This document shows positions 7,903-16,008 of a stretch of 64,000 nucleotides of DNA, one piece after another (position 1 is the first letter of the stretch; each line of letters opens with the position of its first letter). The translations under genes and the position numbers were made by a program. The notes under the pieces are model-generated. The model worked only from the letters and a program-made list of their open reading frames with translations. It did no database searches and was not told the DNA's origin. This stretch comes from Nocardiopsis alba DSM 43377. Its GTDB lineage: Bacteria; Actinomycetota; Actinomycetes; Streptosporangiales; Streptosporangiaceae. The stretch covers positions 1 through 64,000 of the forward strand of contig NZ_ANAC01000014.1 in NCBI RefSeq assembly GCF_000341225.1, read 5' to 3'.

Positions 7903-8742
7903 GTGAGCAGCGTGATCGACTGGCAGCGGTCGGGCGAGTATTCCGACATCATCTACGAGACCGCGGAGGGCATCGCCAAGATCACGATCAATCGCCCTGA
8001 GCGGCACAACGCCTTCCGGCCGCAGACCCTGTTCGAACTCCAGCAGGCGTTCAACATCGCGCGCGATGACTCCGAGGTCGGTGTGATCATCTTCACCGGC
8101 GCCGGTGACCAGGCGTTCTGCTCCGGTGGCGACCAGAAGATCCGTGGCGACGACGGCTACATCGGCGACGACGCCGTGGCCCGCCAGGGCATCGGCCGCC
8201 TCAACGTCCTCGACCTCCAGGTGCAGATCCGTCGCCTGCCCAAGCCCGTGATCTGCATGGTCGCCGGCTGGTCCATCGGCGGCGGCAACGTCCTCCAGGT
8301 CTGCTGCGACCTGACGATCGCGGCCGACAACGCCAAGTTCGGCCAGACCGGCCCCAAGGTCGGCTCCTTCGACGGCGGCTACGGCTCCTGGCTGCTGGCC
8401 GAGACCGTCGGCCTGAAGAAGGCCCGCGAGATCTGGTACCTGTGCCGCCAGTACAGCGCTCAGGAGGCGCTGGACATGGGCATGATCAACACCGTGGTGC
8501 CCCTGGCCGACCTGGAGAAGGAGACCGTCCAGTGGGCGCGTGAGCTCCTGGAGAAGTCGCCGCTGGCGCTGCGCATGCTCAAGGGCGCGATCAACTCCGT
8601 CAGCGACGGGGCCGCCGGTATGCAGCAGTTCGCCGGTGACGCCACCATGCTCTACTACATGAGCGAGGAGGCCCAGGAGGGGCGGGACGCCTTCAAGGAG
8701 AAGCGTCGTCCGGAGTTCGACAAGTTCCCGCGTCGCCCGTGA
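7903..8742 (+). CDS. menB: 1,4-Dihydroxy-2-naphthoyl-CoA synthase MenB
   Basis: A crotonase-fold enzyme that closes the second ring of the naphthoquinone by an intramolecular Claisen condensation of o-succinylbenzoyl-CoA. The 279 residues match the family length. Diagnostic segments are [14 protein letters not shown], the oxyanion segment [28 protein letters not shown], and the MenB-specific stretch [20 protein letters not shown], which carries the active-site Asp and Ser; the C-terminus has the usual [12 protein letters not shown]. The GTG start follows GAGGAGAAG. menC overlaps its stop by four bases, so the two are translationally coupled. The call is firm. Confidence 0.96.
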   Translation: MSSVIDWQRSGEYSDIIYETAEGIAKITINRPERHNAFRPQTLFELQQAFNIARDDSEVGVIIFTGAGDQAFCSGGDQKIRGDDGYIGDDAVARQGIGRLNVLDLQVQIRRLPKPVICMVAGWSIGGGNVLQVCCDLTIAADNAKFGQTGPKVGSFDGGYGSWLLAETVGLKKAREIWYLCRQYSAQEALDMGMINTVVPLADLEKETVQWARELLEKSPLALRMLKGAINSVSDGAAGMQQFAGDATMLYYMSEEAQEGRDAFKEKRRPEFDKFPRRP

Positions 8743-9710
8743 CCGCCGAGGAACGCCTCGACCCGGAGCGGGGGTCCGCCGAGGGGCGGGCCTTCGCGAT
8801 CGGCCTGCGTAACCGCTTCCGCGGCATCACCGTGCGCGAGGGGCTGCTGGTGCGCGGTCCCGCCGGGTGGGGCGAGTTCTCGCCTTTCGCCGAGTACGGT
8901 CCGCGCGAGTCCTCCCGCTGGTGGACCGCCTGTCTTGAGGCGGCCCACCAGGGGTGGCCGGAACCGCTGCGCGAGCGGATCCCGGTCAACGTCACCGTGC
9001 CCGCCGTCGGCCCCGAACGGGCCACCGAGATCGTGGCCTCCGGGGGATGCGCCACGGCCAAGGTCAAGGTCGCCGAGAAGGGCCGGGACCGGCGTGAGGA
9101 CGTCGACCGGGTCGAGGCCGTGCGTGCCGCGATCGGTCCCGGGGGCCGGATCCGGGTCGACGCCAACGGCGCCTGGGACGTGGACACCGCGGTGCGGATG
9201 ATCCGCGAACTCGACCGGTTCGACCTGGAGTACGTCGAGCAGCCCTCCGCGACCCTGGAGGAACTGGGCGAGGTCCGCCGACGTGTGGACGTCCCGGTGG
9301 CCGCCGACGAGTCGATCCGGCGCGCCGAGGATCCGCTGAGGGTGCGCGCGGCCGAGGCCGCCGACATCGTCGTGCTCAAGGTGCAGCCTCTGGGCGGCGT
9401 ACGCGCCGCCCTCCGGGTGGCCGAGGCCTGCGGACTCCCGGTCGTGGTCTCCAGCGCCGTGGAGAGCTCCGTGGGCCTGGCGGCGGGCGTGGCCCTGGCC
9501 GCCGCGCTGCCTGAGCTCCCCTACGCCTGCGGGCTCGCGACCATGCAGATGCTGACCGCCGACGTGGCGGCGGAACCGCTGACCCCGGTCGACGGATATC
9601 TGCCGGTCCGACGGGTCGAGGTCGACGAGCGTTCCCTGGAGGCGGTCGAGATCGACGCCGCCCCCTGGCTCGCGCGCGCCGCGGCCGCGGCGGAGGCCGC
9701 GAACGCCTGA
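8739..9710 (+). CDS. menC: o-Succinylbenzoate synthase MenC
   Basis: An enolase-superfamily dehydratase that turns SHCHC into o-succinylbenzoate, the step before MenE. The 323 residues carry the full catalytic set: the KxK pair at 108/110 ([10 protein letters not shown]), metal ligands Asp141 (VDANGAWD), Glu167 (EYVEQPS) and Asp190 (VAADES), and the second lysine at 214 ([10 protein letters not shown]). It begins with a GTG whose last bases overlap the menB stop (GTGA). A strong hairpin at 9793-9829 ends the pair, so menD is probably transcribed separately. Residues after about 290 are an alanine-rich tail. Confidence 0.94.
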   Translation: MTAEERLDPERGSAEGRAFAIGLRNRFRGITVREGLLVRGPAGWGEFSPFAEYGPRESSRWWTACLEAAHQGWPEPLRERIPVNVTVPAVGPERATEIVASGGCATAKVKVAEKGRDRREDVDRVEAVRAAIGPGGRIRVDANGAWDVDTAVRMIRELDRFDLEYVEQPSATLEELGEVRRRVDVPVAADESIRRAEDPLRVRAAEAADIVVLKVQPLGGVRAALRVAEACGLPVVVSSAVESSVGLAAGVALAAALPELPYACGLATMQMLTADVAAEPLTPVDGYLPVRRVEVDERSLEAVEIDAAPWLARAAAAAEAANA

Positions 9711-9792
9711 GACGGCGCTCGGGGCGGCCCGCCCGAACCGTGACGACGATCATGGCCCGTGGCGGGATGAGACGGGATGGGCAAGAGATCAC

Positions 9793-9829
9793 AACCCCGT
9801 TCGGTCGCCGATGACGACCGAACGGGGTT
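9793..9829 (+). terminator. Terminator after menB-menC
   Basis: A perfect 15-base stem (AACCCCGTTCGGTCG) with a seven-base loop. Confidence 0.75.
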
Positions 9830-9958
9830 CACTGGAGGGGGGCTTCGGTGTCTCGCGCGCGTTCTGGAGCGCGGCCGCCGGAGCGAGGAGGCGTCGTGCG
9901 ATGCGGTGGGGCCGCACGGCGATACTTGGTGAACACCGTGACGAACGAAAGACTCTGG

Positions 9959-11680
9959 ATGAATCCGTCTACCGCCCTGGCGCGGGTCCTCGTCGACGAA
10001 CTGGCCCGCTGCGGGCTGGCCGAGGCCGTCATCGCGCCCGGGTCGCGCTCGACCCCCCTGGCGCTGGCCCTGGTCGCACACCCCGGGATCCGGGTCCATG
10101 TGCGGGTGGACGAGCGATCCGCCTCCTTCCTCGCCCTGGGCATGGCCCGGGTCTCCCGCCGCCCGGTGGCGATCGTGTGCACCTCCGGCACCGCCGCCGC
10201 CAATTTCCATCCGGCCGTGATGGAGGCCGACGAGAGCGGGGTGCCCCTGCTGGTCCTGACCGCGGACCGGCCCCCGGAACTGCGCCGTACCGGCGCCAAC
10301 CAGACCGTCGACCAGATCGGTCTCTACGGCGGGGCCGTGCGCATGTTCGCCGAGGTCGGCACCCCCGACCCCGCTCCGGGGATGGTCGCCTACTGGCGCT
10401 CCCTGGTCTGCCGCGCCTGGGGTTCGGCGCTGGGCGGGCGCCCCGGACCGGTCCATCTCAACGTGGCCTTCCGCGACCCCCTCACCCCCGACCAGTCCTC
10501 CGGCGACGGCCCCGAATGGACGGCGCCCCTGGACGGGCGGTCCGACGGCGGCCCGTGGATCGGACGCCCCGGACCCCGTTCCGAACCCGCCCCCTACCGC
10601 CTTCCCCTCGTGGAGCGCGGGGTCATCGTCTGCGGTGACGGCGACTACGACCCGGCGCCCTTCCTCGCCCTGTCCGAGCTGACCGGATGGCCCCTGCTGG
10701 CCGAGCCCACCTCCAACGCGCGACGCGGGGGAGCGATCTCCACCTACCGGCAGCTTCTGGCCGCGCCGGGCTTCGCCGAGGCGCACGTCCCCGAGCTCGT
10801 GGTGAGCGTGGGCCGCCCCAACCTCTCCCGGCAGATCCTGGCCTTCCTGCGCGGCGCCGAACGCCACGTGGTGGTCACGGCCGGTTCCGTCGGCGACCCC
10901 GATGCGAGCCTGGCCAACGCCTTCTCCGACCCCGCCCGCACCGCCACCGACGTGGTGTCCGCGGTGGCCCCGCCCACGGAGGCGGACTGGGAGAACCCGG
11001 TCCGCACCGACTGGTCGCGCTCCTGGGAGCGCGCCGAGGCCGCGGCGCGCCGGGCCGTGGACGGGGTGCTCGACTCCGAGGACGGGCTCTCCGAACCGCG
11101 ACTGGCGCGGGACCTGGCCGCTCAACTGCCGACCGGTTCCCTGCTGTTCGCCGGGTCGAGCATGCCCATCCGAGACCTGGACGCCACCATGCGGGCCCGC
11201 TGCGGCGTGCGTCTGGTGGGCAACCGGGGTGTGAGCGGGATCGACGGGACCGTCTCCACGGCGATCGGCGCGGCCATGGCCCACCGGAGCGAGAGCGAGG
11301 GCCGCGCCTACGCCCTGCTCGGCGACCTGGCGATGCTGCACGACCAGAACGGGCTGATCATCGGCCCGGGCGAGCCCCGACCCGATCTGGCGATCGTGGT
11401 GGTCAACAACGACGGCGGCGGGATCTTCTCCGGTCTGGAACAGGCCGGCCACCCGGACTTCGAACGCGTCTTCGGCACCCCGCACGGGGTGTCGATGGAG
11501 CGGGTCGCCGCCGTGGCCGATCTGCCCTACACCCGGGTGGAATGGGCCACCGATCTACCCAAGGCCCTCCTGGGCGAGGGCCTGCGGATCGTCGAGGTGC
11601 GCACGACCAGGTCGGGCAGCGCCTCGTGGCGCAGGCGCCTCCAGGACGCCGTCGACGAGGCCGTCGCCTCCCTCGCCTGA
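9959..11680 (+). CDS. menD: SEPHCHC synthase MenD
   Basis: A thiamine diphosphate enzyme that adds the succinic semialdehyde unit from 2-oxoglutarate to isochorismate, the first committed step of menaquinone synthesis. The domain order is the usual one: a pyrimidine-binding domain with APGSRSTPLALAL and the catalytic Glu in VDERSASFLALG, a middle domain, and a pyrophosphate domain with the GDLAMLHDQNG...NNDGGGIF metal motif near residues 490-525. I used the ATG at 9959 because MNPSTALA is the common family start (573 residues). In-frame GTGs at 9929 and 9938 are possible, and none of the three has a strong ribosome site. It sits alone between two terminators. Confidence 0.95.
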   Translation: MNPSTALARVLVDELARCGLAEAVIAPGSRSTPLALALVAHPGIRVHVRVDERSASFLALGMARVSRRPVAIVCTSGTAAANFHPAVMEADESGVPLLVLTADRPPELRRTGANQTVDQIGLYGGAVRMFAEVGTPDPAPGMVAYWRSLVCRAWGSALGGRPGPVHLNVAFRDPLTPDQSSGDGPEWTAPLDGRSDGGPWIGRPGPRSEPAPYRLPLVERGVIVCGDGDYDPAPFLALSELTGWPLLAEPTSNARRGGAISTYRQLLAAPGFAEAHVPELVVSVGRPNLSRQILAFLRGAERHVVVTAGSVGDPDASLANAFSDPARTATDVVSAVAPPTEADWENPVRTDWSRSWERAEAAARRAVDGVLDSEDGLSEPRLARDLAAQLPTGSLLFAGSSMPIRDLDATMRARCGVRLVGNRGVSGIDGTVSTAIGAAMAHRSESEGRAYALLGDLAMLHDQNGLIIGPGEPRPDLAIVVVNNDGGGIFSGLEQAGHPDFERVFGTPHGVSMERVAAVADLPYTRVEWATDLPKALLGEGLRIVEVRTTRSGSASWRRRLQDAVDEAVASLA

Positions 11681-11688
11681 GGCTCTCC

Positions 11689-11714
11689 CGCGGGGCCGTC
11701 CCCACGGCCCCGCG
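11689..11714 (+). terminator. Terminator after menD
   Basis: A perfect 11-base stem (CGCGGGGCCGT) with a four-base loop, nine bases after the stop. Confidence 0.7.
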
Positions 11715-11762
11715 CCCCGTCACCGGGGTACCCCCGAGCGCCGTTCCGGTGATGGCGTTCGG

Positions 11763-12380
11763 TCAGCGGCGCAGGATGTTCGTGAGATCCACTTCCATCC
11801 TCACCGGGACCGAGGTCTTGAGCGTCTCGCGGTGGACGGTCGGCTTGCCGTAGTCACCGGAAGGACTGGCGGGATCCTTCTCGTACTCGTAGAGCACGGC
11901 GTCGTCCCCGTCCTGCTCCACCCTCCAGAAGAAACGGATACCCGCACGAGCGTAGAGCTGGGGTTTGCGCTCCCGGTCCCGGACCTCCGATTCCGGGGAG
12001 ACGATCTCGACCGCCAACTCCACCGCCTCCGGGGCGAACCAGGTCTGGGCCAGTTCCCTGAAGGCGTCCGCATGGACGAGCATCAGGTCCGGTTCCGGCC
12101 GCTGCCGCGCGCCGAGCCTGATCGAGAACTCTCTCGCCACCCGAAGGCCCTCGGGGGCCTGGGCCTTCAGTGAGTCCCCCAAGAGTTCGAGGACGAGCAT
12201 GTGGAAGAGTTTCTGCGGGCTCACCAGTACCAGGTTTCCGTCGATGAGTTCGGTGTGCGGCGGAAGATCCGGGATGCGGTCGAGGTCGTCGGCGGTGAAG
12301 CCGTCCTGCGGTGGCATGGGGAGGACCACGCGGTCGTCGAACTCTGACGCTTGCTGCTCGGCCACTGTCGGAGCGGACAT
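11763..12380 (-). CDS. Uma2 family (DUF820) restriction endonuclease-fold protein
   Basis: A 205-residue protein of the Uma2 family, a PD-(D/E)XK nuclease-like fold that is abundant in cyanobacteria and actinobacteria and has no settled function. The typical wording is present: FTADDLDRIPDLPPHTELID, RPEPDLMLVHADAF and VELAVEIVSPESEVRDRERK, with the candidate catalytic residues Asp (PEPDLML), Glu (AVEIVSP) and Lys (DRERKPQLYARAGI), then FFWRVEQ. The ATG at 12380 is preceded by GAAGG. It is divergent from a Nudix hydrolase gene. No partner methylase or transposase is nearby, so this is not evidence of a restriction system. Confidence 0.88.
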   Translation of the reverse strand: MSAPTVAEQQASEFDDRVVLPMPPQDGFTADDLDRIPDLPPHTELIDGNLVLVSPQKLFHMLVLELLGDSLKAQAPEGLRVAREFSIRLGARQRPEPDLMLVHADAFRELAQTWFAPEAVELAVEIVSPESEVRDRERKPQLYARAGIRFFWRVEQDGDDAVLYEYEKDPASPSGDYGKPTVHRETLKTSVPVRMEVDLTNILRR

Positions 12381-12552
12381 GCGACTGCCTTCGGTCGACG
12401 GATCGTTCTCAGCGCTCAATCTAGTCATTTCCCTCGCTCCGCCGGGTGCTTTTCCGAGGATTCTCCCATCGGGGTCGGATTCGGTACCGGTGGATGTTCC
12501 CCGGCGAGGCCGTGAGGGAACCGGCGGAGCGCCGGAAGGGCGGGACGGCGGG

Positions 12553-13026
12553 ATGAGCGATGTGCGCGAGGTACGGGACAAGGCGTTGTGCTACGTGGTG
12601 CGCGACGGACGGCTGCTGGTGTTCCGGCACGTGGACGCCTCCCCCGAGGAGGTGGGGCTCCAGGTTCCGGCGGGGAGCGTACGTCCCGGAGAGACGCCCG
12701 AGGCCGCAGCGCTGTGCGAGGGACGGGAGGAGACCGGGCTGACCGGGCTGCGCGTCGTACGCCCGCTCGGGGTGGTCGAGTACGACATCACCCCCTATCG
12801 ATTCGAGGTCCAGCGGCGTCACGTCTTCCACATGGAGGTGGACGGCCCGGTCCCCGAGCGGTGGACCTCGTTCGAGGAGCACGACGGGGTGGGGGAGCCG
12901 ACCCGCTTCGAATGCCTCTGGATCCCCCTGTCCGCCGGGCACGTGTTGCAGTCCGGACAGGGGGCTCTGCTGGGGCGGCTGTACGACCCTCCTCGAGATC
13001 GTGACGGACGAGCGCGAGGTCGGTGA
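12553..13026 (+). CDS. Nudix hydrolase
   Basis: A 157-residue Nudix-fold pyrophosphohydrolase that acts on a nucleoside diphosphate-linked substrate not identifiable from sequence. The Nudix box runs from residue 41 to 63: G41, E47, then CEGREETGL. All three catalytic glutamates (56, 59, 60) are kept, but the conserved arginine before the first one is cysteine (Cys55). Arg normally positions the metal-binding Glu, so activity may be altered. N-terminal DKALCYVVRDGRLLVFRH and a C-terminal WIPLSAGHVL complete the fold. The ATG at 12553 has GGAAGGGCGGGAC upstream. It is divergent from the Uma2 gene. Confidence 0.85.
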   Translation: MSDVREVRDKALCYVVRDGRLLVFRHVDASPEEVGLQVPAGSVRPGETPEAAALCEGREETGLTGLRVVRPLGVVEYDITPYRFEVQRRHVFHMEVDGPVPERWTSFEEHDGVGEPTRFECLWIPLSAGHVLQSGQGALLGRLYDPPRDRDGRARGR

Positions 13027-13391
13027 CGTCTTTCGGGACATCGGTCTCCGGAGGCGTTCGGGGCCCTACGGCACGGGGGCTCCGACCCTCTCCTCGAAAA
13101 CACCCGGCCTCACCTGGGCGAGGCTTGTGGAAGTGCGCGGTGGGGTAGGCGAGGATCACCAAGAGGTCCGACGGTACGTGTTCGTGTGACCGCTCAGCGT
13201 GCGATCACCACAGTCGTGCGCGGGAGTTGAGGGTGAGTTCACCCCGGTTTCACCCGAGCGTGTGGAATCTCGGCCAAGGTCGAGATCGACCGGCAGGACC
13301 CCACTGCCCGCACTACTCCGTGCCCCCCCGAGCGGAGCCCCGCAGCCCCCTCGGGAAGGTGCGGAGCAGACACGATTCCCGAGGAGAACGC
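13027..13391. other. phoX upstream region
   Basis: A 365-base region with no convincing gene. Its main content is the PHO box at 13226-13258 that precedes phoX. Confidence 0.5.
13226..13258 (+). promoter_or_regulatory. PHO box (PhoP operator) upstream of phoX
   Basis: Three head-to-tail 11-base units: GTTGAGGGTGA, GTTCACCCCGG and TTTCACCCGAG. The last two match the actinobacterial PhoP direct repeat built on GTTCACC; the first is degenerate. It is in the right orientation, 134 bases before the phoX start. Confidence 0.7.
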
Positions 13392-15416
13392 GTGCCCGAA
13401 TCCGCGCCCCGTCGTCGGATGCTGCCCCTGATCGGCGGCGTCGGCGGTGGTCGATCCGCGAAGACCTGCCTGTACCGCTGCGGCAACGCCTGCTTCCACC
13501 CCGAGCCGAACAAGAGCGACAACGCCTACTTCGGCGACATCTTCCAGGGGGTGCTCTCCCGCCGTAGCGCCCTCAAGGGCGCCCTGGTCGGCGGTGGTGC
13601 CGGAGCCCTGGGGTTGGCGGCGCTGAGCCCGGCGGCGGCGGACAGAGGTCCCGGACGCCCCCACCCCTCACCTCGCCCCACCTTCAAGAACGTCCTGCCC
13701 AACAACCGGGACGAGGTGAGCGTCCCCGAGGGCTACGACCACCACGTCATCGTCCGTTGGGGCGACCCCGTCCTGCCCGACGCCCCCGAGTTCGACTTCG
13801 AGAACCAGACGGCCGAGGCGCAGGCGAAGCAGTTCGGCTACAACTGCGACTACGTCGGCTTCTTCACGCTCGACGACGAGCGCGGCCTGCTGTGGGTCAA
13901 CCACGAGTACACCAACGAGGAGCTGATGTTCGCCGGATACTCCGGCGGCGCCGAGGCCGACCTCGAATGGATCCGGGTGGCCATGGCCGCCCACGGCGGT
14001 TCGATCGTCGAGTTGGAGCGCGTCGGCGGCACCGGGCAGTGGAGGCTCGTGACCGAGGGCGAGCGACCCTTCAACCGCCGCATCACCGCCGACACCCCCT
14101 TCCGGATCGCCGGCCCGGCGGCAGGCCACGAACTGCTGCGCACCGAGGCCGACCCCGAGGGCGTCCTGGCCCGGGGCACGATCAACAACTGCGCCGGCGG
14201 TATGACGCCCTGGGGCACCGTCCTCAGCGGTGAGGAGAACTTCCACCAGTACTTCGTGGGCGCCCCCGACAACGAGGCGACCTCCCGTTACGGGCTGTCC
14301 ACCGGGTACTCGGGTCGCCGCTGGGATCGGGTCGACGAGCGTTTCGACCTGGCCAGACACCCCAACGAGGTGAACCGCTTCGGCTACATCGTGGAGATCG
14401 ACCCGCACGACCCGGACTCCACCCCGGTCAAGCGCACGATGCTGGGCCGTTTCAAGCACGAGGGCGCCAACGTCAACCTCACCGAGGACGGCCGGGTGGC
14501 CGCCTACATGGGCGATGACGAGCGCTTCGACTACATCTACAAGTTCGTCAGCGCCAAGAAGTACGTCGAGGGCTCCCACAAGCACAACATGACGCTGCTG
14601 GACACCGGCACGCTCTACGTGGCCCGCCTGGAGGGCAACAGCCCCGCGGAGGAGATCGACGGCACCGGCGCCCTGCCCTCCGACGGCGAGTTCGACGGCA
14701 CCGGCGAGTGGCTGCCGCTGTGCTCCGACACCGAGAGCTTCGTCGAGGGCTTCTCCGTCGCCGAGGTGCTGATCCACACCCGTCTGGCGGCCGACAAGGT
14801 CGGCGCCACCAAGATGGACCGTCCCGAGGACTTCGAGCCGAGCCCGGTCACCGGCAAGGTCTACTGCGCCCTGACCAACAACAGCGCGCGCGAGCCGGGC
14901 CAGGCCGACGAGCCGAACCCGCGGGGCCCCAACAAGTACGGCCACATCCTGGAGATCATCGAGGACGGCGCCGACTCGGCGGCCACCACGTTCTCCTGGA
15001 TCGTCCCGATCGTGTGCGGCGACCCCGAGGACGACAGCACCTACTACGCGGGCTTCGACAAGTCGAAGGTCATGCCGATCTCGGCGCCCGACAACCTGAC
15101 CTTCGACAAGCACGGCAACCTGTGGATCTCCACCGACGGTCAGCCGGGCAGCCTGGGGATGAACGACTCCCTGCACGTGGTCCCGGTGGAGGGTCGTTTC
15201 CGCGGTGAGCTGCGGACCTTCGCGACCGTCCCGGTCGAGGCGGAGACCTGCGGCCCGCTGGTCACGAAGGACCAGAAGACGGTCTTCCTCGCGCCGCAGC
15301 ACCCGGGCGAGAACGGTACGGCCGAGGAGCCGACCAGCCTCTGGCCCGACGGGGACTTCCCGCGTCCTTCGGTGGTGTGCGCCTGGCACAAGGGCGGCCG
15401 CGACGTCGGCACCTGA
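13392..15416 (+). CDS. phoX: PhoX-type alkaline phosphatase (DUF839), Tat-exported
   Basis: A 674-residue secreted phosphatase that releases phosphate from organic esters outside the cell; PhoX enzymes use calcium and iron. The twin-arginine signal is SRRSALKGALVGGGAGALG (Arg57-Arg58), with an Ala-rich cleavage region near 80-84 (SPAAADRG). Before it lies a cytoplasmic-facing segment with cysteines at 26, 30 and 34 (TCLYRCGNACFHPEPN) that many actinobacterial PhoX proteins share. DUF839 segments follow: RWGDPVLPDAPEF, GYNCDYVGFF, WVNHEYTNEE, NCAGGMTPWGTVLSGEE, GRFKHEGANV and DNLTFDKHGNLWISTDG. The GTG start has GAGGAG seven bases upstream. The PHO box argues for induction by PhoP under phosphate limitation. 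Confidence 0.93.
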   Translation: MPESAPRRRMLPLIGGVGGGRSAKTCLYRCGNACFHPEPNKSDNAYFGDIFQGVLSRRSALKGALVGGGAGALGLAALSPAAADRGPGRPHPSPRPTFKNVLPNNRDEVSVPEGYDHHVIVRWGDPVLPDAPEFDFENQTAEAQAKQFGYNCDYVGFFTLDDERGLLWVNHEYTNEELMFAGYSGGAEADLEWIRVAMAAHGGSIVELERVGGTGQWRLVTEGERPFNRRITADTPFRIAGPAAGHELLRTEADPEGVLARGTINNCAGGMTPWGTVLSGEENFHQYFVGAPDNEATSRYGLSTGYSGRRWDRVDERFDLARHPNEVNRFGYIVEIDPHDPDSTPVKRTMLGRFKHEGANVNLTEDGRVAAYMGDDERFDYIYKFVSAKKYVEGSHKHNMTLLDTGTLYVARLEGNSPAEEIDGTGALPSDGEFDGTGEWLPLCSDTESFVEGFSVAEVLIHTRLAADKVGATKMDRPEDFEPSPVTGKVYCALTNNSAREPGQADEPNPRGPNKYGHILEIIEDGADSAATTFSWIVPIVCGDPEDDSTYYAGFDKSKVMPISAPDNLTFDKHGNLWISTDGQPGSLGMNDSLHVVPVEGRFRGELRTFATVPVEAETCGPLVTKDQKTVFLAPQHPGENGTAEEPTSLWPDGDFPRPSVVCAWHKGGRDVGT

Positions 15417-15451
15417 TCCTTCGCCTCGGGATCCGTTCCCGAGCCGAGACC

Positions 15452-15494
15452 ACCGGCCCCGGTCCCTCCGTCGTGGGGGAGGACCGGGGCCGGT
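15452..15494. terminator. Bidirectional terminator between phoX and the GNAT gene
   Basis: A perfect 14-base stem (ACCGGCCCCGGTCC) with a 15-base loop, ending just before the convergent GNAT stop. Confidence 0.7.
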
Positions 15495-15499
15495 TCGTG

Positions 15500-15949
15500 T
15501 CAGAGGTCCCGCCCGAAGCACAGGCAGCCGGGCGCGTCCGCGTAGGAGCCGAAGGCGGGGACGGGAGAGTAGCCCTCCCGGGTGTAGAAGCGCACCGCGT
15601 CCGGCTGCCGGTCTCCGGTCTCCAGGAGCAGCCGTCTCCAGCCGAACTCGCGGGCCCGGCCCTCCAGGTCGCGCAGGAGGGCGGGGGCGGCCCCGCTCCC
15701 TCGACGCTCCGGCAGCACGAACATCCGTTTGAGCTCACCCGAACCGTCGCCCAGGTCGCGCAGGCCTCCGCAGCCCACGGCGGTGCCGTCCTCGTCCCGC
15801 ACCACCACGAACACGGTGATGTCGGCGGCGGAGGGAGGGGTGCCCGCTTCGGAGTCGGGGGTGCCGTAGCGGACGGCGATCTCCCGACGCTGCCCTTCGC
15901 GCAGCGCGGACGCCTCGGGATGGTCCCAGGGGATGCTTTCGACGTTCAT
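15500..15949 (-). CDS. GNAT family N-acetyltransferase
   Basis: A 149-residue acetyltransferase of the GNAT fold that would move an acetyl group from acetyl-CoA to an amine; the substrate is unknown. Motif A is present (ELKRMFVLPERRGSGAAPAL; the Arg-Gly-Ser-Gly loop binds CoA), preceded by the central strand VGCGGLRDLGDG and followed by RRLLLETGDRQPDAVRFYTR, typical of small amino-acid or antibiotic acetyltransferases. The ATG at 15949 lacks a strong ribosome site. It converges with phoX and is followed upstream, on the same strand, by menF with a gap of 59 bases, so the two may share a transcript. Confidence 0.88.
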   Translation of the reverse strand: MNVESIPWDHPEASALREGQRREIAVRYGTPDSEAGTPPSAADITVFVVVRDEDGTAVGCGGLRDLGDGSGELKRMFVLPERRGSGAAPALLRDLEGRAREFGWRRLLLETGDRQPDAVRFYTREGYSPVPAFGSYADAPGCLCFGRDL

Positions 15950-16008
15950 GTCCGAATTCTGTCGTGCTCGTGTTTCACGCGTGTGAACCGCGTGCCCGAG
16001 CGCGGGTC

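Noticed and set aside
9521..11485. A 654-codon ORF antisense to menD
   Set aside because: menD is certain on the other strand; the antisense product is low-complexity Gly/Val/Gln.
11763..13026. Uma2 plus Nudix genes as a restriction or defence island
   Set aside because: No methylase, helicase, integrase or other defence gene is present. Both families are common single genes in actinobacteria.
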